Source: Variovorax sp. OAS795 (GTDB taxonomy: Bacteria > Pseudomonadota > Gammaproteobacteria > Burkholderiales > Burkholderiaceae_C). Taken from it: a stretch of 64,000 bases of DNA. Positions within the stretch are counted from its first letter, which is position 1. Every line of letters begins with the position of its first letter. The stretch is taken from positions 3,596,001 to 3,660,000 of the forward strand of contig NZ_JBEPOH010000001.1 of NCBI RefSeq assembly GCF_040546685.1. The letters are read 5' to 3'. Position numbers and translations under genes: made by a program. This document shows positions 58,591 to 64,000 of the stretch, in pieces. Below the pieces are notes generated by a model. That model saw only the letters and a program-made list of their open reading frames with translations. It did not search any database and was not told the DNA's origin.

Positions 58591-59778
58591 TCAGCGCTTG
58601 TTCTTGATCGGGATGTCCATCTCTTCGGGCTTGATCTCGCGCACCAGCTCGGGCACGCCCCACGCGAACGCCGGGTCCACCTTGATCTTGAAGTGGTACA
58701 TCGACTGCATCGCCTGGTGGTCTTCCTTGCGGAAGGTCATCTTGCCCTTGGGCGTGTCGAAGCTCATGCCTTCCATGGCGCCGATGAGCTTGTTGGTGCC
58801 GGTGTCGCCGGCGGTCTTCTTGAGCGCCGTGACCACCGCCATCGCGGCCGAGAAACCGCCCGCCGTGAAGAAGTCCGGCGGTGTCTTGAACTCCTTGTAG
58901 TGGGCCGACACCAGGGCTTCGTTGACCGGGTTCTTCGGGATGCCGAAGTAGTAGTACGCCGCGCCTTCCATGCCCGGCAGGTTCTTGTAGGCGGCCATGG
59001 CCGGCAGGATGTTGCCGCCGGTCGCAATCTCGATGCCGTAGCGCTTCAGGTCGAGGTCGACGATCTTGAAGGGGTTGCCCGCGCCGGCCCAGACGATCCA
59101 GATGATCTTGCGGCCGGGCTGGTCCTTGAGCTTGTCGATCAGGCGCTGCGCACCGGCCGTGAAGTCGGTGGTGGCGGGCGGCAGGTATTCCTCGTGCACC
59201 AGCTTCGCCTTCTTGAGGGCCGCGCCGAAGGCCTTCACGCCGTCACGGCCGAAGGCGTTGTCCTGCGCCAGCGTGGCCACCGTCACGCCGGCCTTGTCGA
59301 CGGCCACGGCATTGGAGATGGCGTCCTGGCTCGAATTGCGGCCGGTGCGGAAGATGTACTTGTTCCACTTGTCGCCGGTGATCGAATCGGCCACCGCGGG
59401 CTCGACCACCAGGACCTTCTTGTACTCCTCGGCCACGGGCAGCATCGCCAGCGCCACGCCCGAAGACGTGGGGCCCACGGCGAGCGCGGCCTTGTCATCG
59501 GAGTAAGCGGCTGCGAGCAGCGACTTGCCCAGGTCGGGCTTGCCCTGGTCGTCCTTCTCGATGACCACGAGCTTCTTGCCGTTGACCATCATCGTGCCGC
59601 CGGTGGCGTAGTCCAGGCCCATCATCAGGCCGGTCTGCGTCTGCTTGCCATAGGCCTCGAGCGGACCGGTCTTGCTGTAGATGTGCGCAATGCGGATTTC
59701 GTTGGACTGGGCCCATGCGGGGGCGGTTGCGGCGCAGGTGGCGAGTGCGGCCAATGCGACGAGGTGGCGACGGTTCAT
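58591..59778 (-). CDS. livK: Branched-chain-type ABC substrate-binding protein LivK-like
   Basis: A 395-residue periplasmic binding protein of the Leu/Ile/Val type. Its signal peptide is residues 1-23 (MNRRHLVALAAL to PAWA). Mature sequence opens EIRIAHIYSKTGPLEAYGK, with later VAVGPTSSGVALAMLPVAEEY and DNAFGRDGVKAFGAALKKA. GGAG lies 7 nt before the ATG at 59778. It is the first gene after the sigma-54 promoter, so transport should be strongly induced on demand. The ligand is not predictable from sequence; in this family aromatic acids, amides and amino acids all occur. Confidence 0.9.
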   Translation of the reverse strand: MNRRHLVALAALATCAATAPAWAQSNEIRIAHIYSKTGPLEAYGKQTQTGLMMGLDYATGGTMMVNGKKLVVIEKDDQGKPDLGKSLLAAAYSDDKAALAVGPTSSGVALAMLPVAEEYKKVLVVEPAVADSITGDKWNKYIFRTGRNSSQDAISNAVAVDKAGVTVATLAQDNAFGRDGVKAFGAALKKAKLVHEEYLPPATTDFTAGAQRLIDKLKDQPGRKIIWIVWAGAGNPFKIVDLDLKRYGIEIATGGNILPAMAAYKNLPGMEGAAYYYFGIPKNPVNEALVSAHYKEFKTPPDFFTAGGFSAAMAVVTALKKTAGDTGTNKLIGAMEGMSFDTPKGKMTFRKEDHQAMQSMYHFKIKVDPAFAWGVPELVREIKPEEMDIPIKNKR

Positions 59779-59809
59779 TCTTTGTCTCCTGAAATAGGTG
59801 ACTGAATAT

Positions 59810-59825
59810 TGCACAGTTCGTGCCA
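59810..59825 (-). promoter_or_regulatory. Sigma-54 (-24/-12) promoter of the liv-type operon
   Basis: On the minus strand TGGCACGAACTGTGCA matches the consensus TGGCACG-rNNN-TTGCw with one mismatch. The GG and GC are exactly 12 bp apart. The start site would be near 59799, giving a ~20-nt leader that holds AGGAG and the livK ATG at 59778. The adjacent activator gene encodes a sigma-54 activator. Confidence 0.85.
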
Positions 59826-59876
59826 CGTACCAACCTGTTGATTACAAAGGGTTCTTCATTGGGAACAAGCCCGGAT

Positions 59877-59936
59877 CGACTGAACTTGGAACACTCGTTG
59901 TGTATTTATTTCAGTCAACTGCATGTTTTTCAGTCA
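59877..59936. promoter_or_regulatory. Candidate upstream activator sites (TGACTGAA half-sites)
   Basis: CGACTGAA at 59877-59884 faces TTCAGTCA at 59910-59917, and a third copy TTCAGTCA is at 59929-59936. A fourth, TGACTGAA, lies at 59799-59806 by the start site. The distal copies are 50-110 bp upstream of the -24/-12, a normal distance for enhancer-binding activators. Confidence 0.55.
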
Positions 59937-59975
59937 GGGTTTTCGAGGGTGCTTCGTCCTCCGCCCCCCACGCCG

Positions 59976-61517
<1,542 letters not shown>

Positions 61518-61635
61518 GGATCGGATCGTAGCGCGCATCAATCGGCCGCGAATCGAGCATCAATGCGCGTTCGGAAAATGCCCAGAATGCGCATCTGCCG
61601 GCGGTGAGGCGAAAGCCCTCATGCGGCCATAAGTA

Positions 61636-61651
61636 AATCAATCGTTTGATT
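61636..61651. promoter_or_regulatory. TetR operator in front of the efflux operon
   Basis: A perfect inverted repeat AATCAA-TCGT-TTGATT. It sits 23 bp before the regulator's ATG, just upstream of the candidate -10 TCTAAT at 61662-61667, so binding would block transcription. Confidence 0.65.
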
Positions 61652-61674
61652 GCCTGCATGTTCTAATCGCCGGC

Positions 61675-62400
61675 ATGAGCGCCCCCGCCCTCCAAGTCCT
61701 TTCCGCCCGCGCAGCGCGCAGCGACGGTGTCGAAGCACGCCAGCGCCTCCTCTATGCGGCCCTTGCGCTCTTTGCTGCCAACGGCTACGCCAAGACGTCG
61801 ACCCGCGAGATTGCGCGCGCGGCGGATGTCAACATCTCGGCCATCAGCTATTACTTCGGCGACAAGGCCGGCTTGTACGCCGCCACCTTCGGCGAACCGA
61901 TGGGCGGCAATGCCGGCGACTTCGTTTCGCTGTACGACGCGCCCGACCTGCCGATCGAAGAGGCACTGCGCATCTTCTTCACGCGCATGGTCGAGCCGCT
62001 CAAGCAGGGCGAGATCGTGCGGCAATGCATCCAGCTGCACATGCGCGAGATGCTCGAGCCCACCAGCCAGTGGGCCAAGGAATTCGAGCGCGACATCAAG
62101 GCGCCGCACATCGCCATCGCGGGCGTGCTGTGCCGACGCCTCGGCCTTGCGCGCCCGGACGACGACGTGCATCGCCTGACTTTCGCCATCACCGGGCTCG
62201 CGGTGCAGCTCTTCGTGAGCCAGGACCTGGTCGATGCGATCCGCCCTTCATTGCTGAACACGCCGAAAAACGTGGACACCTGGGCGCAGCGCCTCACGGG
62301 CTACGCCATCGCGCTGGTCGAGGCCGAAGCATTGCGCCGCAAAGCCGCCGCCAAGCCCGTGGCCGTTGCTGCCGTCCGTTCCGGGAGAAAGAAGACATGA
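61675..62400 (+). CDS. TetR-family repressor, CecR (DUF1956) type
   Basis: A 241-residue regulator. The N-terminal HTH spans about residues 20-65 (RLLYAALALFAANGYAKTSTREIA and VNISAISYYFGDKAGLY in two parts). The larger ligand domain with REMLEPTSQWAKEFERD is typical of the CecR/YbiH (DUF1956) group, which represses efflux operons. It overlaps the outer-membrane gene by ATGA, so it is the first gene of the operon it should control. TCTAAT ends 7 nt before the ATG with no Shine-Dalgarno. Confidence 0.9.
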   Translation: MSAPALQVLSARAARSDGVEARQRLLYAALALFAANGYAKTSTREIARAADVNISAISYYFGDKAGLYAATFGEPMGGNAGDFVSLYDAPDLPIEEALRIFFTRMVEPLKQGEIVRQCIQLHMREMLEPTSQWAKEFERDIKAPHIAIAGVLCRRLGLARPDDDVHRLTFAITGLAVQLFVSQDLVDAIRPSLLNTPKNVDTWAQRLTGYAIALVEAEALRRKAAAKPVAVAAVRSGRKKT

Positions 62401-63890
62401 GACGACTCCGATGGTTTGCCGCCGTCTGCCTGCCGCTCGGCCTTGCCCTTGGGGGCTGCGGCCTGACGCGCCCGCCGGCCAGCGTGGAGGCGCCCTTTCC
62501 CGCGCAGTGGCATGCGCCGCTGCCCCACGGCGGCTCGGTGGTTTCGCTGGCCGACTGGTGGCGCCAGCTCGACGACCCGCTGCTGGTCGAACTGATTGCC
62601 GCGGCCGAAGCCGCCAGCCCCAACCTCGCGAGCGCCGCGGCGCGCGTGGCCGAGGCACGCTCCACGCGCGTGCAGGCTGGCGCGGCGCTGCTGCCCAGCC
62701 TGGACGGCACGCTGTCGGCCAGCCGCGGCGTCTCGGGCTCTTCGTTCGGCGCGGGCGGCAGCGCGGCCTCCTCGTCCGCCAGCAGCAGCGCAGCCATCGC
62801 GCCCGTGACCACGCTCCAGGCGGGGCTGCAGTCGAAATGGGAGATCGACCTGTTCGGCCGCCTGCGCGCCGATCGAGATTCGGCCGAGCAGAAGCTCGGC
62901 AGCGCCACCGCCAAGTGGCACGACGCACGCGTGGCCGTCGCGGCCGAAACGGCCAACGCCTATTTCGCCGAACGCGCGTGCCAGCAGCAGCTGCGCGTGG
63001 CGGAGTCGGATGCGAAATCGCGCGGCGAGACCGCGCGGCTCACCGACCTGTCGGCGCGCGCCGGCTTCACGGCACCGGCCGATGCGGCGCTGGCACGCGC
63101 CAGCGCATCGGATGCGTCGGGCCGCCTCACGCAGCAGCGCGCCCTGTGCGCGGTGCAGCGCAAGGCGCTGGTGGCGCTCAGCGGCGTCGACGAGCCTGTG
63201 CTCGAACAGAAGCTCGCCGCTTCGCCCGCGCAGCGTGCGCTGCCCGTGGTGGGCAGCATCGCGAGCGTGCCGGCCGAGGCCATCTCGCAGCGGCCCGACG
63301 TCTATGCGGCGGAGCTGGGCGTGGCATCGGCCAGTGCCGACGTGGGCTCCGCCGAAGCCGAGCGCTATCCCAAGCTCAGCATCTCGGGTTCCATCGGCCG
63401 CATGCAGATCCGCACCAGCGGCTTCCGCGAGTCGCTCGACACCTGGACCATCGGCCCGGTGTCGCTCACGGTCCCGCTGCTCGATGGCGGTGCGCGCGCG
63501 GCCAACAGCGATGCGGCCAAGGCGCGCTACACGGAAGCGGTGTCGCTCTACCGCGCGAACGTTCGGCAGGCGGTGCGCGAGGTCGAGGAAGCGCTGGTCA
63601 ACCTCGATGCCACCGATGCACGCGCCACCGACGCCGACTCCGCGGTGAAGAACTACCAGGCTTCGTTCGATGCCACGCAGGCGCGCTACCAGAGCGGCCT
63701 GGCCAGCCTGTTCGAGCTCGAGGATTCGCGCCGCACGCTCTTCGCCGCCCAAACCGCGCGCGTCTCGCTGCAACGCGAGCGCACCGAAGCCTGGGTTGCG
63801 CTCTATCGCTCGATGGGTGGCGGCTGGGCTCGCCCCGAATCGACCTCCCTGACTTCCAACCCGGCCGCCAAGGTCGCGACGTCGCCATGA
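62397..63890 (+). CDS. Outer-membrane efflux lipoprotein, NodT family
   Basis: A 497-residue TolC-like channel subunit with a lipobox LGGC (Cys21), two repeats of the OEP domain and the conserved LADWWRQLDDPLLVELI, KWEIDLFGRLRADRDSAE and LTVPLLDGGARAA segments. An unusual Ser/Ala-rich insertion (about residues 115-140) lies before the first barrel strand. It forms the outer channel for the pump whose adaptor begins just downstream (ATGA overlap), and could also serve the RND pair at 41398-45743. Confidence 0.93.
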   Translation: MRRLRWFAAVCLPLGLALGGCGLTRPPASVEAPFPAQWHAPLPHGGSVVSLADWWRQLDDPLLVELIAAAEAASPNLASAAARVAEARSTRVQAGAALLPSLDGTLSASRGVSGSSFGAGGSAASSSASSSAAIAPVTTLQAGLQSKWEIDLFGRLRADRDSAEQKLGSATAKWHDARVAVAAETANAYFAERACQQQLRVAESDAKSRGETARLTDLSARAGFTAPADAALARASASDASGRLTQQRALCAVQRKALVALSGVDEPVLEQKLAASPAQRALPVVGSIASVPAEAISQRPDVYAAELGVASASADVGSAEAERYPKLSISGSIGRMQIRTSGFRESLDTWTIGPVSLTVPLLDGGARAANSDAAKARYTEAVSLYRANVRQAVREVEEALVNLDATDARATDADSAVKNYQASFDATQARYQSGLASLFELEDSRRTLFAAQTARVSLQRERTEAWVALYRSMGGGWARPESTSLTSNPAAKVATSP

Positions 63891-64000
63891 AAAGCATCAA
63901 ACGCTCCACCCTTGCCCTCGCGCTGCTGGCGCTCGTCATCGTCATTGCGGCGGCCGTGTGGCTGGTGCGCAAGCCTGCGAGCGAAACCCAGGCCGCGGCG
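63887..64000 (+). CDS. Efflux periplasmic adaptor, N-terminal part only
   Basis: The first 38 residues are in the window: MKSIKRSTLALALLALVIVI forms a membrane anchor, then a short linker with Lys-Pro and Ala-rich residues. With the gene order TetR, outer-membrane channel, then this, a HlyD/RND-type membrane-fusion protein is expected. The ATG overlaps the channel gene stop. The rest, and so the pump class (RND or ABC), is beyond the edge. Confidence 0.7.
   Translation, partial: MKSIKRSTLALALLALVIVIAAAVWLVRKPASETQAAA

Overview
The window is a GC-rich, tightly packed piece of a beta-proteobacterial chromosome. It most likely comes from Comamonadaceae and looks Variovorax-like. Supporting signs are the Bug-family (TTT) binding protein, the malonyl-CoA decarboxylase operon, the small Trp-rich protein, the hpnCDE squalene genes, the 6S RNA after zapA, and the tRNA-Leu-tig-clpP-clpX-lon order. 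I see no prophage, insertion sequence, CRISPR array or obvious island; almost everything is ordinary core or accessory chromosome.

Layout. 1-6.3 kb (minus): a cobalamin-riboswitch operon for B12 uptake and salvage, btuB-cobB-cobU-btuF-btuC-btuD, with btuD cut by the window edge. 6.4-8.6 kb (plus): a zapB-like coiled-coil gene, zapA, 6S RNA with a terminator, a TSUP permease and a universal stress protein. 8.6-11.9 kb: an AraC regulator divergent from an aldoxime dehydratase plus nitrilase pair. 11.9-17.6 kb (minus): a malonate operon, gntR-mcd-Bug-ech-matB. 17.6-26.3 kb: lgt, LysR divergent from ilvD, small membrane proteins, cytochrome c, acs and a UPF0114 protein. 26.3-32.7 kb: LysR and its divergent NAD(P)-binding partner, then fumC and class I fumarase back to back, murI and a periplasmic unknown. 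32.7-41.3 kb (minus): an MFS carrier, a conserved unknown gene, tRNA-Leu/Cys/Gly, lon, clpX, clpP, tig and a second tRNA-Leu. 41.4-47.8 kb (minus): an RND pump pair and kup. 47.8-53.3 kb: hpnCDE with two small genes, a HAD phosphatase and hemH. 53.3-61.5 kb (minus): a branched-chain-type ABC operon livKGFHM with an alpha/beta hydrolase and a DUF1993 gene, preceded by a sigma-54 promoter and its enhancer-binding activator. 61.7-64 kb (plus): a TetR repressor and the first genes of a second efflux pump.

The most interesting readings are regulatory. (1) The liv-type operon has a near-consensus -24/-12 promoter, repeated GACTGAA half-sites upstream, and a PAS/AAA+/Fis activator next door; its tail encodes a hydrolase, so the cargo may not be an amino acid. 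(2) The acs promoter region has four tandem 11-bp repeats. (3) The malonate regulator has three GTAATT motifs spaced exactly 10 bp apart. (4) Several genes have a -10-like hexamer (often followed by CGCC) only 3-8 nt before the start codon and no Shine-Dalgarno, suggesting leaderless mRNAs. (5) tRNA spacers contain strong terminator hairpins, and both tRNA-Leu genes sit 22-26 nt before a protein gene. The aldoxime-nitrilase pair is a metabolically notable accessory module. No wholly new system is demonstrated.
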